From an uncultured Sphaerochaeta sp. (GTDB lineage Bacteria; Spirochaetota; Spirochaetia; Sphaerochaetales; Sphaerochaetaceae): DNA of 64,000 nt. The stretch covers positions 2,443,715 through 2,507,714 of the forward strand of contig NZ_OY781873.1 of assembly GCF_963677075.1 (NCBI RefSeq). The letters are read 5' to 3'. The notes beneath the pieces are model-generated. The model saw only the letters and a program-made list of their open reading frames with translations. It ran no database searches and was not told the DNA's origin. Positions 33,990 to 44,200 of the stretch are shown one piece after another. A program made the translations under genes and the position numbers. Within the stretch, counting starts at the first letter, position 1. The number at the start of each line of letters is the position of its first letter.

Positions 33990-36485
33990 CTAGAAATCAG
34001 TCACAAACTGTCTCTGAATTACATACATATACGTTGCGTAAGGCTTCCACTTGTTTGTATTCTCAATTGGAACTTCCAGTCGCAACTCAACCTGTTGGCT
34101 TCTCATTGCTTCTGCTGAATTGCCGAACATAAACCTTGATTTCAACTCTCGATCACGAGCATTCTCTGAAGTAAAGTCAAAGGTAAGCTCTTTGCTATCG
34201 CTGATCAGTATATCATCAGAAGTATAGATACCTGCACGAATTCTTAGTGGTTTTACCTTGTCAGAGATTGCTTGCCTCTGATAGAACGTTACACTCAGCT
34301 GTCCACTGGTAATCTTGTTGCTTGATCCTTTTAACACATCAACATCAACGTAGGTCGTATCTGCCTGTCTTCCCTTGTTCACCTTGATCACTGGTACCAC
34401 CACTTCCTGGAGGCTTGCTCCTCCATGTACATACCTACTCCCAGATCCCTTCATCCTCATCCTGTTGATACCCCTTGGTACCTGTACCACACAATCACCA
34501 CTCAGATGCAAATCCTTTGCCTGAAATGTGAGCATCGAGGGATGTTCTTCCAAGCCATGCCCTACCAGGAATCGACGGTCAGTAAGGAAAGCTCCTGCAT
34601 CAGGGACAGGCTGGCTCACAAAATCACTGTCATCAAGAGCACTGTTCTGGTAGAGGAACCCATGGTCAGCCGTCACTATAAGGTTGTAAGCATTTGCAGA
34701 GGTAAGTTTCTTGACCAACCTGAGCAACTCTTCCAGTGCATCAGCAGTAGCCGAGAAAACCCGTTCCTCGGAATCGCGACTGTCCCCGATCTTATCAATC
34801 ACATTGTGGTAGACATATAAGACCTGGTTTTCTCGTACTACGTTACGGAACTCTTCACTCTTTGCATTGAGCAATGTCTCGGCATCAAATACGACAGCCT
34901 TGCCTCCGAGGGCTCCCCGAAGGATCTTCTCCCTATTTGTCTGTCCCACCGTCGAAACTCCATCAGCAAGCACAACAGAACCATCTCCCTGGAATGAAAG
35001 TTTCGTATGTGGCAATAATGCTGCCATTCCCAGTTGTGTATAGGAAGGCAAAAGGGAGAGCATCGGCTCAATGTCTGCAGAGTGTTTGTCCATTGCATTG
35101 ATAAGAGACATAAGCTGGTCAGCCACCTCGTAGCGCATACCATCAGAAATGATGACACAGATTTTATTGTCTTTCTCTACCACCGGTTTAATGTAGTGAT
35201 TATAGAAATTGCTTTGGAGTTGGTAGGGAGAGGCATCCCACTTACCCGTTCTCTCGATTGCTTCACTCCATGCGTTGTTCAACGGCATAAGATAGGTGTT
35301 GTTGTAATGGTTTTCAATGGTCTCTGAGAGTCCTGAGAAAAGTGATGCTGCATCAGCTTTGCCTACATGGTAGAGATACAGGCGATAGAGTTGGTCAACA
35401 TCCTTCCATGCCCCACTGTACAATCTAACCCCGTCTGAGACTGTCTGGATGGAAATCTCAATGTTCTGGATTGCAGTAAAGAACTTGGAGGCACAGCCCA
35501 GCGCCTCATAGTGGTGTTGGAATTCATTCTCATACCACTGCGAGACTCTTCTTGTCCTGATCCATTGTGCTACCTTCTCTTCATTCACGGTTCTATTGGT
35601 AACTTCCTCAAGAATTCCCCTGATGCAATGTTTGTCTATCGCCTTGAACAGATCACTTTCAAGCACCAACCTGAAATCCATTGATGCAAGTTTCGAGGGG
35701 ACATTCAGTTCCATCTCACACTGAGAAGAGTACCAGATATAGCTGGAACTATATGCTTTGCTGTCCTTCCAGTGGCGTAGAAACACCCCACCCTGCAATG
35801 AGAGACTTGGCTCTCCTCCTGTCTGGGCTGCAAAGTCTGATGAGAAGAGTTCAAAAGCGAAATCAGTCAGTCCAGGCTTTTCAGGGGCATATCCATACCG
35901 TCGCTTTACTTCACTCCATAAGTATTCAGTGAGATTGCAACGTTGGATCAGATTGAATTTCTCATCCTTCTCCCAAGAGGCTTCTGTAAGCAGAGCCATC
36001 AAGGAATACTCAAACTGGGGATTGTCATTCCCTGTACAGACAGCGAGAAGCTTTCCCGGGAACTGCTGGATGGACTCATCATCTGAAAGCAGTCTCTTCA
36101 ACTGCTGTACTCGAACTTTATTGTCAAAGAATGTGTGGTGTGTGTTGATCAGGGAGAGGAACCTGGGTTCGAGTCCAAGGTCAGAGAGCATGATTGCCGC
36201 TTGGTCCGTGTGGAACTCTCCCTGGTAGAGGAGAATATCAAGCAACCAATTATCCTCGTCATCTGGCCTAGGGCCCTCATGGTAGACAAGGAATTTTTTC
36301 TTTGTCTCTTCCCTAAGCAAACGATATTTCAAGGAGAACTCATTATTGGCAAGCTCCAGCTTGGTGACACCATCCATCTCAAGTGCTTCATAGTCGTCCC
36401 TGAGGGTTTTCTTATCGTCATACCAGAACACAATACGATACTGTTCAAAGAGCTTGGCTAGGCTTGCTATACTTCTCTGATCCAT
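33990..36485 (-). CDS. pglZ: PglZ (BrxZ), alkaline-phosphatase-like BREX protein
   Basis: 831 aa. The N-terminal portion (VFWYDDKKTLRDDYEALEMDG) and central PglZ core are recognisable. The phosphatase-superfamily metal sites appear as KICVIISDGMRYEVADQL near 440 and NLIVTADHGFLYQ near 620, and LYVYHNVIDKIGD is also conserved in the family. PglZ is the hallmark of all BREX types, is needed for both modification and defence, and acts with PglX. It starts 5 nt after the C-terminal half of pglX, so it belongs to one operon. Confidence 0.93.
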   Translation of the reverse strand: MDQRSIASLAKLFEQYRIVFWYDDKKTLRDDYEALEMDGVTKLELANNEFSLKYRLLREETKKKFLVYHEGPRPDDEDNWLLDILLYQGEFHTDQAAIMLSDLGLEPRFLSLINTHHTFFDNKVRVQQLKRLLSDDESIQQFPGKLLAVCTGNDNPQFEYSLMALLTEASWEKDEKFNLIQRCNLTEYLWSEVKRRYGYAPEKPGLTDFAFELFSSDFAAQTGGEPSLSLQGGVFLRHWKDSKAYSSSYIWYSSQCEMELNVPSKLASMDFRLVLESDLFKAIDKHCIRGILEEVTNRTVNEEKVAQWIRTRRVSQWYENEFQHHYEALGCASKFFTAIQNIEISIQTVSDGVRLYSGAWKDVDQLYRLYLYHVGKADAASLFSGLSETIENHYNNTYLMPLNNAWSEAIERTGKWDASPYQLQSNFYNHYIKPVVEKDNKICVIISDGMRYEVADQLMSLINAMDKHSADIEPMLSLLPSYTQLGMAALLPHTKLSFQGDGSVVLADGVSTVGQTNREKILRGALGGKAVVFDAETLLNAKSEEFRNVVRENQVLYVYHNVIDKIGDSRDSEERVFSATADALEELLRLVKKLTSANAYNLIVTADHGFLYQNSALDDSDFVSQPVPDAGAFLTDRRFLVGHGLEEHPSMLTFQAKDLHLSGDCVVQVPRGINRMRMKGSGSRYVHGGASLQEVVVPVIKVNKGRQADTTYVDVDVLKGSSNKITSGQLSVTFYQRQAISDKVKPLRIRAGIYTSDDILISDSKELTFDFTSENARDRELKSRFMFGNSAEAMRSQQVELRLEVPIENTNKWKPYATYMYVIQRQFVTDF

Positions 36486-36490
36486 ATCCC

Positions 36491-38188
36491 CTACTCCTTC
36501 GCTTCCAGGCCAGGCACTTTCTTCAAGGCTGTACCAAACTTTGGATAGTTGACTTTCACCCCGTCATCAAGATCGATCTCTATCCTCTGGTTTGCCAAGG
36601 GGAAGAGTACATCTCTCTCATAGGTTGCAAGGATATCTTGCGTCTTACGCAACTTGTCGAGCTCCTTCAACGCCTTGGTCTTCTCTCCCTTGCTCAGATC
36701 AGGATTTCCTTCCTTCCTTCTTAAACTTTCCATATAGGAAGAGAGTTTAACTTGGTATTCACGGAGATACTCATTGAGCACGATACTTGCAGTATCGGGT
36801 CTGTACCGATGCATATAGATGAGTACATTAAAACTGCCATCAGGAGAGCTGAACATCCAGTATATCGGTCGTTTCTTGTAACGTCTCACATGGTCATTGT
36901 AGAAGTCCTTGAGGAAGTACTGCCTGAGATCCTTTCCAAGAGCTTTTTCCACAAAGCGCAGGTTCTCTTCGTACTTCTCTTCACCAAAGGCAACACGCAA
37001 GAACTTCCTGAAACGCATAACAATGTCATCACTGAACCAGTCGCCATCCAAGACAGGAATAGCGTTATCCTCATCTGCAGGAAAGGAAGAGCCGGGGACG
37101 AGCCTACAATAATCCTCGTAGGTTTCTCCCTGGTTGGCTAGGATCAAACCGGGCTTATCAAGAGAATATCGACCAAACATGCATCCAACCGCATAGGAGA
37201 TGAGTTCCTTCATGGTATCGGCAAGTAGCAGCTCTTCCAGTTCAGAATCGCTCTTGTTATCACCGTACCGGTAATAGGGATTGCAGGTGAGGGTAATCTC
37301 CTTGAGAGGGACATCTGGAGTCAGTTCATCTTCAAGGCCATAGGCTTCGATGAAGATGCGGTTATTCTCTTCCTCAAGTCGTTGCATTTCCAAAGTCAAA
37401 TCGTTCCAATGAGCTCGGAGATTTGAATACGTGGAAGCAAGAGTATCACCACGATAGGAAGCATCAAGCAAGGGAAGAGAAGTGAAGTCCCAGGAGGTTT
37501 CATAGGAGTCCCAATCGGATTGTGAGATACTTAAACAAATATTTACTGTATCTGATATTGGCAGCTTTAAAGCGTGAGTCAATATTGGGAATTTTTCAAT
37601 ATCGCTAGCTTGAAAATTAATAGTCGGATTTAGATCCTCAATAATTCGAAGCAACTTAGAAGATAAAAGTGATAAAAAGAAGTCAGAATCATTCGGAAAT
37701 ATTGCTGTACATGCATCTGAATAGATTTCATTGCTTGCTTTTATACGAAATGCAAGTTTTCCAGAAGTTATTCTTGATGTCAAAACACCTTTTAAGAAAT
37801 ATGTATTCTCATTTTTAACAACTAATCCATAATTGCCTTTAAGGTATGGATATTTTTTTGCCACATAGGTTTTTACATCTTTTCCGTTATCATCCCAATT
37901 AACCAGATGCTCAACATTACCATACCATTTTCTATATCCTCCACCTTTTGCAAATGGCATCCATTTTACATGAATTGAAGATTTATTAATTTCTTGCCAG
38001 AATCTAAGAAACTTATCACTGTTACTCGTTTGCAATCCAGTTGAGCCCTTCGAAAAGGTTTTTAATTGTATGCAATTTTGGAAAATTGTAAATATCTTAT
38101 CACTCACCCAATACGCGATCGGACTCCCTGGTATCTTCTGGAAATCATCTGCAGTTACCCTGTATAAATATTTATTTATTTTTTTCAT
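36491..38188 (-). CDS. pglX: PglX C-terminal half (specificity and C-terminal region), separate ORF
   Basis: 565 aa with its own ATG at 38188 and GAGGTAACTG just before it. It begins KKINKYLYRVTADDFQKIPGSPIAYWVS, a sequence that lies in the middle of intact PglX, right after the methyltransferase domain, and runs to the normal PglX C-terminus. N-half plus C-half total 1164 aa, close to an undivided PglX. The first ~220 codons (37.53-38.19 kb) are visibly A+T-richer than the rest, which is uniform with pglZ and brxC. It overlaps the Shedu-like gene by 17 nt. It probably reassembles with the N-terminal half (inference); loss of function is the alternative. Confidence 0.85.
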   Translation of the reverse strand: MKKINKYLYRVTADDFQKIPGSPIAYWVSDKIFTIFQNCIQLKTFSKGSTGLQTSNSDKFLRFWQEINKSSIHVKWMPFAKGGGYRKWYGNVEHLVNWDDNGKDVKTYVAKKYPYLKGNYGLVVKNENTYFLKGVLTSRITSGKLAFRIKASNEIYSDACTAIFPNDSDFFLSLLSSKLLRIIEDLNPTINFQASDIEKFPILTHALKLPISDTVNICLSISQSDWDSYETSWDFTSLPLLDASYRGDTLASTYSNLRAHWNDLTLEMQRLEEENNRIFIEAYGLEDELTPDVPLKEITLTCNPYYRYGDNKSDSELEELLLADTMKELISYAVGCMFGRYSLDKPGLILANQGETYEDYCRLVPGSSFPADEDNAIPVLDGDWFSDDIVMRFRKFLRVAFGEEKYEENLRFVEKALGKDLRQYFLKDFYNDHVRRYKKRPIYWMFSSPDGSFNVLIYMHRYRPDTASIVLNEYLREYQVKLSSYMESLRRKEGNPDLSKGEKTKALKELDKLRKTQDILATYERDVLFPLANQRIEIDLDDGVKVNYPKFGTALKKVPGLEAKE

Positions 38189-39413
38189 CAGTTACCTCAA
38201 ATCTAGTGATGATGTTTTTCAACCTTTGAATCAAATCATCATATGTAATTATATCAACTATATTTGAATACTTCCTTCTGATAACTTCAAAATCAAGTTT
38301 CTGCTTACTAGAAAAACCAATATTTCTTCCTATAATTATCATGCCCTTTGGGTTTGTTATACTTATTTTTGAGCATTTAGGAATTTTTTTCTGTGCAGCT
38401 ATAAGGGTTTCAATTTCTCCCTTCTTTCCCCATTTCTGTAAGTACAAGATATATTTCTCAACTTGCATAACAGAACCTAAAAGGTCTCTTCTGGGAATAT
38501 AGTTATCTCTGTAAGAGGGTTTTCCTGATAAAATAGCCGAGGGAAAAGGCTTTTTAATTTCAATGATGTCAAGATTTCCATCAAAATCTATCAATGCAAT
38601 ATCTATTTTTCTATTTACAGGTTTATCACTTTTAGTGCAGTAGTCCTTAACTTTCAGTTCTTTTAACACATACGAGTATTTAGGAAATATGAGAAGGATA
38701 ATTTGAAGAATTTTTTCCTGCCAATCTTGCTCTGTATATGCTTCGTAATTTTTTAACATCAACTCCATTTCTTGAAGAAGGTATTCATATTTTTCTAGTT
38801 CATACTTTCTAATTGGTTCGCTAATAATTGATGTCTGAGAACAACTATTAGCCTTAATGTTCTCTGCTAACTTTCCCATTCGTGATAAATGTTCTTCAAA
38901 TTTTACTTGAGCATCGGTTATAGTCTCAAAGTAATCTTTCAGCAATCCAGTTATTCTTGCATTTGCAAAGTGAGTTAATGTTGTTTTTGTCGGAAATAAT
39001 TTCAGAAGTTTTCTGAAATCAATATAGGGAATAGCATCATCTCTGCTGCCACCAATAACTATGGGCTCTTTAACTAATTGATCTATACGTCGAAATATTG
39101 AGATATCACCTGTAGCAACAAATGACTTTATGTTGATATTTATGTCCTTTGAAAGGAGCAAATCATTTTCTATTCCTAAAACTTCTTTATCTATCTCAAA
39201 ATAGTCATTATACAGCCTCCCAATAACAAACAATCTTATTTCTGAATTGCTATCTTCAAATTTTGTATATAATTTGTCCAATGAAAATGAAAAACACTTT
39301 TTAATAATAACTTCATCGTTTGTTTCAAATCTAGAATCAATCCAAGATACATCTCGATGTTCAGGTTGGTATGACAGTATTAATTTATCTTCTTCTTGCA
39401 TAAATTCAATCAT
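38172..39413 (-). CDS. Shedu-like (DUF4263) nuclease nested inside pglX
   Basis: 413 aa. C-terminal domain near 225-395 has the SduA pattern: WQEKILQIILLIFPKYS near 231, RKIDIALIDFDGNLDIIEIKKPF with D271, E285 and K287, and a following QVEKYI helix. This is the PD-(D/E)xK nuclease core of Shedu. The N-terminal ~200 residues are an unassigned sensing-type region. Its ATG overlaps the end of the N-terminal pglX half by 8 nt (ATGATTGA) with GAGGTG as binding site, and its 3' end overlaps the C-terminal half by 17 nt. It is markedly A+T-rich. Shedu is normally a single-gene defence; here it is locked into BREX translation. Confidence 0.85.
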   Translation of the reverse strand: MIEFMQEEDKLILSYQPEHRDVSWIDSRFETNDEVIIKKCFSFSLDKLYTKFEDSNSEIRLFVIGRLYNDYFEIDKEVLGIENDLLLSKDININIKSFVATGDISIFRRIDQLVKEPIVIGGSRDDAIPYIDFRKLLKLFPTKTTLTHFANARITGLLKDYFETITDAQVKFEEHLSRMGKLAENIKANSCSQTSIISEPIRKYELEKYEYLLQEMELMLKNYEAYTEQDWQEKILQIILLIFPKYSYVLKELKVKDYCTKSDKPVNRKIDIALIDFDGNLDIIEIKKPFPSAILSGKPSYRDNYIPRRDLLGSVMQVEKYILYLQKWGKKGEIETLIAAQKKIPKCSKISITNPKGMIIIGRNIGFSSKQKLDFEVIRRKYSNIVDIITYDDLIQRLKNIITRFEVTDEKNK

Positions 39414-41205
39414 GCTTTAACACCTCTTTAAAAATTTGTTGCTTTTCTTTCTCTGAACTTCCATCTACAAGTCTAATATATGTCCCTGCAAAACCTTTTC
39501 TGTAGTAATTCGCAATGACGAAGGCAGTAGTAGAGACAACCTCACCACCAATACTATCGAACGCTCTAGCCCCTAGATGAGCCATTGATGTAATTGTAGA
39601 TTCTTTTATCAGCTTTTCTCTTAGCTTCTCATAGGAGGAAAGGAACATCCAACTCTGCATGGTAATCATGGCAATATTGCCTCGATTGACTACTATTTTG
39701 AGGTTTCTTTCAATAAACATTGTACACATATCAGACTTACTATTCGGATATTGCTTCTTGGCAAAATCCGATAACTTGCCATTCATATTCCCCCCACCCA
39801 TATATGGTGGGTTGGCTACTACTACGTGATATTTCCGACTCAGATAGTCTGCTTGTGTTAGTGCCGTCATGATTTGCTCATGTGTCTCAGAGAGGAACAT
39901 CTCTCCTTCCATATTTTTTTGCGAGAGAGCCTGAAGCACTTCTCCTACATTGTTGGTTGCTGGAATGATGAGGGAGCCGAAGTTATCTGCTTCCTCAAAC
40001 TGATTGAGGGTTGCTAATACGTCCTCAGAGAAGAGATCAATTCCTACATGCTTCACATACTCCTTGAGGTTCTCTGGCTCAATCTTCACATTCTTCAGCA
40101 CACAGATCTGGGGCTCTGTTGGATTACTGAAGAATCGTCTGCTCTTCTGACGAGCTTTCATGGTGAGGGCAAATGCAGCAAGTTCTCCTGCTCGTTCATC
40201 AATCTCAATACCATAGAGATTATTCGTGAGAATAAGAGAAGGAATGGAAGCAGGATCATATCCCTGTTCCTCATAAATGGAGTAGAGAAGATCGAAGGCA
40301 TAGGTCAGCATATGACCAGAACCACAAGCAGGGTCACATACCTTGATCTCTTCTGGTTTGCTTATTCGTAGGAAATCACTCTCTTCTTGCTCCGGTTTGA
40401 TGTAGTACTCCATCTTTGCAATGAGGTTCGACCTTGGATGGTTGAGCATCCAAAGCCTTCCGAGGGAGTTCTCAACCAGGTAACGAACGATCCAATGCGG
40501 GGTGAAGAGCTGGGTGGCCGCAGGAATTTCTCTAGGCCCTGCCTTCTTTCCCTTCTTGAAGTTCTTGAAGACGTCATCTTTCTTTTCACTGATGTAGTAC
40601 TGATAGAGCCAACCAATAACCTCAACATCCTTACAGGCTTCTTCTGTCATCGCATCCCTGCACTCGGCAAGAATGGAATTTACCGCAAGCAGATTGGTGG
40701 GCAAAAGCAACTCTGTATAGTCGGTGATGCGTTCAAACAAGTAAGGAATTGTTCTGTTCAAGTGGTTGCAGTAAGAGACCAGGAGAAGGCGATACGCCTC
40801 ACCTTGAGCATCCTTGCTCTTAAGTCTCCCAGAGAGAAGATCCAGGACCTTCTCCTTGGTTTTATTCGATACCACGTTCTCATCAAAGACACCCATCTTT
40901 GCATCTGAGAGAATCTCAGGCTGTGTCTGGGCATCTGATGGAGAGACTACACCAACAGTGCTGTAGCGGTTCACATCCATGAATCGTAGCGCACAGAATC
41001 GATTGAACCAGGTATAGGCTACTTCCTCAACAACCACCTCTTTTCCTTTTCGCTCTATTCGAGCTTCCAGCTCGCGTACAGCTTTATCTTCTTCCCTACG
41101 GGCTAAACTGTCGGAGGCAAGCACAAGTTTCAATTGAGCTCCAACCTGATGTATCAGATCAACACGTGCTTTCTGGGCAAAATTCTTTAACGCAGTAGTA
41201 TCCAT
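39406..41205 (-). CDS. pglX: PglX N-terminal half (adenine methyltransferase domain), separate ORF
   Basis: 599 aa. AdoMet motif I DPACGSGHML at about 291-300, motif IV NPPY at 465-468, and the family start MDTTALKNFAQKARVDL. It ends QQIFKEVLKHD, at the point where intact PglX continues towards its specificity region. All methyltransferase motifs lie in this half. In BREX, PglX methylates an adenine in a non-palindromic site on host DNA and specifies what is excluded. It starts 21 nt after brxC. Sequence up to about 39.48 kb has the composition of brxC; the last ~25 codons are A+T-rich like the nested gene. Confidence 0.9.
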   Translation of the reverse strand: MDTTALKNFAQKARVDLIHQVGAQLKLVLASDSLARREEDKAVRELEARIERKGKEVVVEEVAYTWFNRFCALRFMDVNRYSTVGVVSPSDAQTQPEILSDAKMGVFDENVVSNKTKEKVLDLLSGRLKSKDAQGEAYRLLLVSYCNHLNRTIPYLFERITDYTELLLPTNLLAVNSILAECRDAMTEEACKDVEVIGWLYQYYISEKKDDVFKNFKKGKKAGPREIPAATQLFTPHWIVRYLVENSLGRLWMLNHPRSNLIAKMEYYIKPEQEESDFLRISKPEEIKVCDPACGSGHMLTYAFDLLYSIYEEQGYDPASIPSLILTNNLYGIEIDERAGELAAFALTMKARQKSRRFFSNPTEPQICVLKNVKIEPENLKEYVKHVGIDLFSEDVLATLNQFEEADNFGSLIIPATNNVGEVLQALSQKNMEGEMFLSETHEQIMTALTQADYLSRKYHVVVANPPYMGGGNMNGKLSDFAKKQYPNSKSDMCTMFIERNLKIVVNRGNIAMITMQSWMFLSSYEKLREKLIKESTITSMAHLGARAFDSIGGEVVSTTAFVIANYYRKGFAGTYIRLVDGSSEKEKQQIFKEVLKHD

Positions 41206-41226
41206 ATAGTGTCTCTTTTCTCCTGA

Positions 41227-44200
41227 CTAATTTACAAGAAGGCTGTTGCCTTTCTCGAGTTCAGCTAGCAACGCAGCTTTGAATGCCTGCACATACTCTT
41301 CTACATCCGTCTGACTCTCAAGGAATGTTTTGCTGTATCGCGGTTTCAAGGTCGAGATGGTAATCGACTTCCTATTAAATACTGGCGGTGTATGTACCGG
41401 AGGAGTTTCAGATTCAGTTTGCGCGTCCTTTGACTCTTTATATTTCGGAGGTGTCTCATCAACTTCTCCCCAGTCTTTAATCTTGGAAGCTAACTCAAGA
41501 AAATCATAGGACTCAAACCTGCTGAACCTATCATTGATCATTGAGATCTGCGTGATTGACTGGATTTGCTTCTGAATAGATGTTAGCTCTCTTTCAACAA
41601 AATCAATTCTATCCTGAGAAAGTTGTGCATATCCCTCAATGTTTTCCAGCTTCTTTCTATAAGTTTCAAGCTGTTGTTCTTTTTCCTGCCTTAACTCAGT
41701 CAGTTTTCTCTCAACCTTGTCCGAGAGAATACCAACTAGCTCCTTGGCGGTGATCATATGGTTACCACGGAAACAGTTCTTATCACCAAGAATATCCTTG
41801 AGCCTCTCTATCTCCTCGCCTCCAACATAGGGCAAGTTATACTGCTGATCGATGAGAAATTTTCTTGCATCTTCATAGATGGCTTTCTGTGATCCATTCA
41901 TGAAGGAAAGTATTGGATCTACAACATGGTCAATTGTATCAGGCAGTTCTACCTCGAATTGATCAAGGTTGGAATAATACCAATCATAGGTTTTGTTCTG
42001 CAGCCTTCTCAATAGATCAACTGCAGGCTTAAGCTGTTCGAGGAACGGAAACCTGTCGATACGTTCCATGTATCTCTGCAGTTCAAAATGTTTCTGTTCT
42101 ACAGCCTTGCTGAACTCAGTTGCAAGAGATTTTGCCTCATTTGTGCTCACCGGCTTATGGAATGCATCAGCATATACTGTTTTCATTCGCTTGATCTTTG
42201 TAGCACTAATCTCCAGAACGGGTTGAACGATAATCCGACTATGGTACGTCCCATTCCTGATAGATCTCTCAAAGGAGGATTCATCCAACAACTTGTTGTC
42301 AAGCGAGACCTCAATTTTAGCCAAACCATACAAACGTGCAACCATGCAGAGAATTGATGCATAGGACCAACCATTGGGCTTCTTCTCAAACGTATTCAGT
42401 AGTGAACTAAACGTAGTACGTATTCCATCAACCTTGTTTCTTGCAATGAAAGAGAGAATCTCACTCTCTGGTGCAGACATCTGGATGAGCAGGTCACCAA
42501 GAGCATCCTTCCCTGCCTTCAGATGCTTGGGGATATCCTTCTCATCGTAGCGAGCCTCACCCAGCATTTCCAAGTTTGGATATACTTTCTCTATAAGTTT
42601 TTGGAATCCATTTGAGATCCTTACTTTCCTGTCCGATACCTGGGTCGGAACATCATCGCCAGCAACAAACATCTGGGCGTTCCCCAACAATTCTGCAGCC
42701 TGTCTCTTTATCTGTTCAAACCGCGCCTGGTTCTGATGGCTTTTGTCGGTGACTATGGCAATTTCCTCTGGTGTCCTTCCATTGGCACTATTCTGTCTCA
42801 CGTATGTTTCAGTCTGAAGATATAGTCTATTGTCCTTGTAAAATCGGTCATCGTCAGGGATCAAGACGACAAGATCATCTCTCTGCAAGCTCATTGCCCT
42901 CAAGGATTCCTTGGCTTGGCTTTCTGTAATGATATGGATACCAAGCTCATACTCCTTGCCAAAGGATTGGTTGTCCAATCGCTTGGTAAAGGGAAAATCC
43001 TGTCCGTTTCTCTCATACTTAATCTTGCTCATTCCCAGAGCAGAAGTAAAGAAGACATTGGATATCTGCTCGTTGATTGCTTGAGGGTCAACATCAGTCT
43101 GTTTGATATCTTCTTCAATATCCCGCTCTTTATCCGTGAGATACTCATAGATATCCTCATTGCGTTTGATGTATGTCTGTTGTTCAAGCGTGCTTAATGC
43201 CTGGTCAACCTGTTTTCTTAGGGCAATAAGATCCTGGTCAAAACGCTCTATCAGGAGAACCGTCAGATTTCTGGGAGTTGACTGGAACTCCTTTACATAC
43301 TTCACCAGGAAGAGCACCTTGAGAACCTTCTTGGTGAACTCGTCATCCATCTGTTGTTCTGACTGGGTTACTCCCCAGAGAACTTGGGACTTTATGACTT
43401 CGCGCACACCTTCGAACATCAAGTTGAAGGTAGCCAGCTTGCCAACATCTTGCGTGGCGATCCGCTTTACGACATCTTGGAATACCTCCAACATGGATCG
43501 CTCCCCTACCGATTGATACTGACCGGTAAACGCATCATGCTTGGAAAGATTCTGGATCGCTGACTGGAACAAGGTAAACTGATAGGGAATGAATGGATAG
43601 GAACTGACAAAATGCTCTCGATCCTTGAAGTTTCTGTATTTCTTGGCACCATCGGGAAGATCAAAGAGCGTCTTGAGATTGTTCTGCTGCACCCCGTACA
43701 GGGAATCGAGCATATCTTTCCCCTTGTTGTTCTTTGCCAGCAATCGTAGCCTGATCACTTCATCAACGTTTGCGCTGGAGAGATTCACCTTGCATTTGAA
43801 CCTTCCCTGTATCTTGGAAAAGTCATTCCCTGCTTGTTTTGTCATCTCACCAAGGATGGAATCCATATCCTGCTGAGCGGTAACAATAATCCAAGCTCTG
43901 CCCTTACAACGGGTAGCAAGACTTTCAGCAATGGTCTGCAAATCTGTCATCAACCGCACATTATTGGCAATGTACTGCCCAACTTCATCCACAAAGAAAT
44001 TCAGGCGAAAGTTCTTGTCTTGTTTCTCGATATACTGGTTAACCAGATCAGCAAAATCCTCGATGGACATCTGGTGATGCGTGCGATACTTTTCCAGAAT
44101 CTTACTTGCTTCCTGCTCACTGGCACCTGTTGTTTGTGCATAGGCCTTTGAAATGTTCCCAGATTCAAAGAGAGGTCGTTCCCTACCTGTAAGCCAGTCT

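Noticed and set aside
36491..41205. Split of pglX as a simple frameshift or sequencing error
   Set aside because: A 1.2-kb intact nuclease ORF lies between the halves, and each half has its own ribosome binding site and overlapping start or stop.
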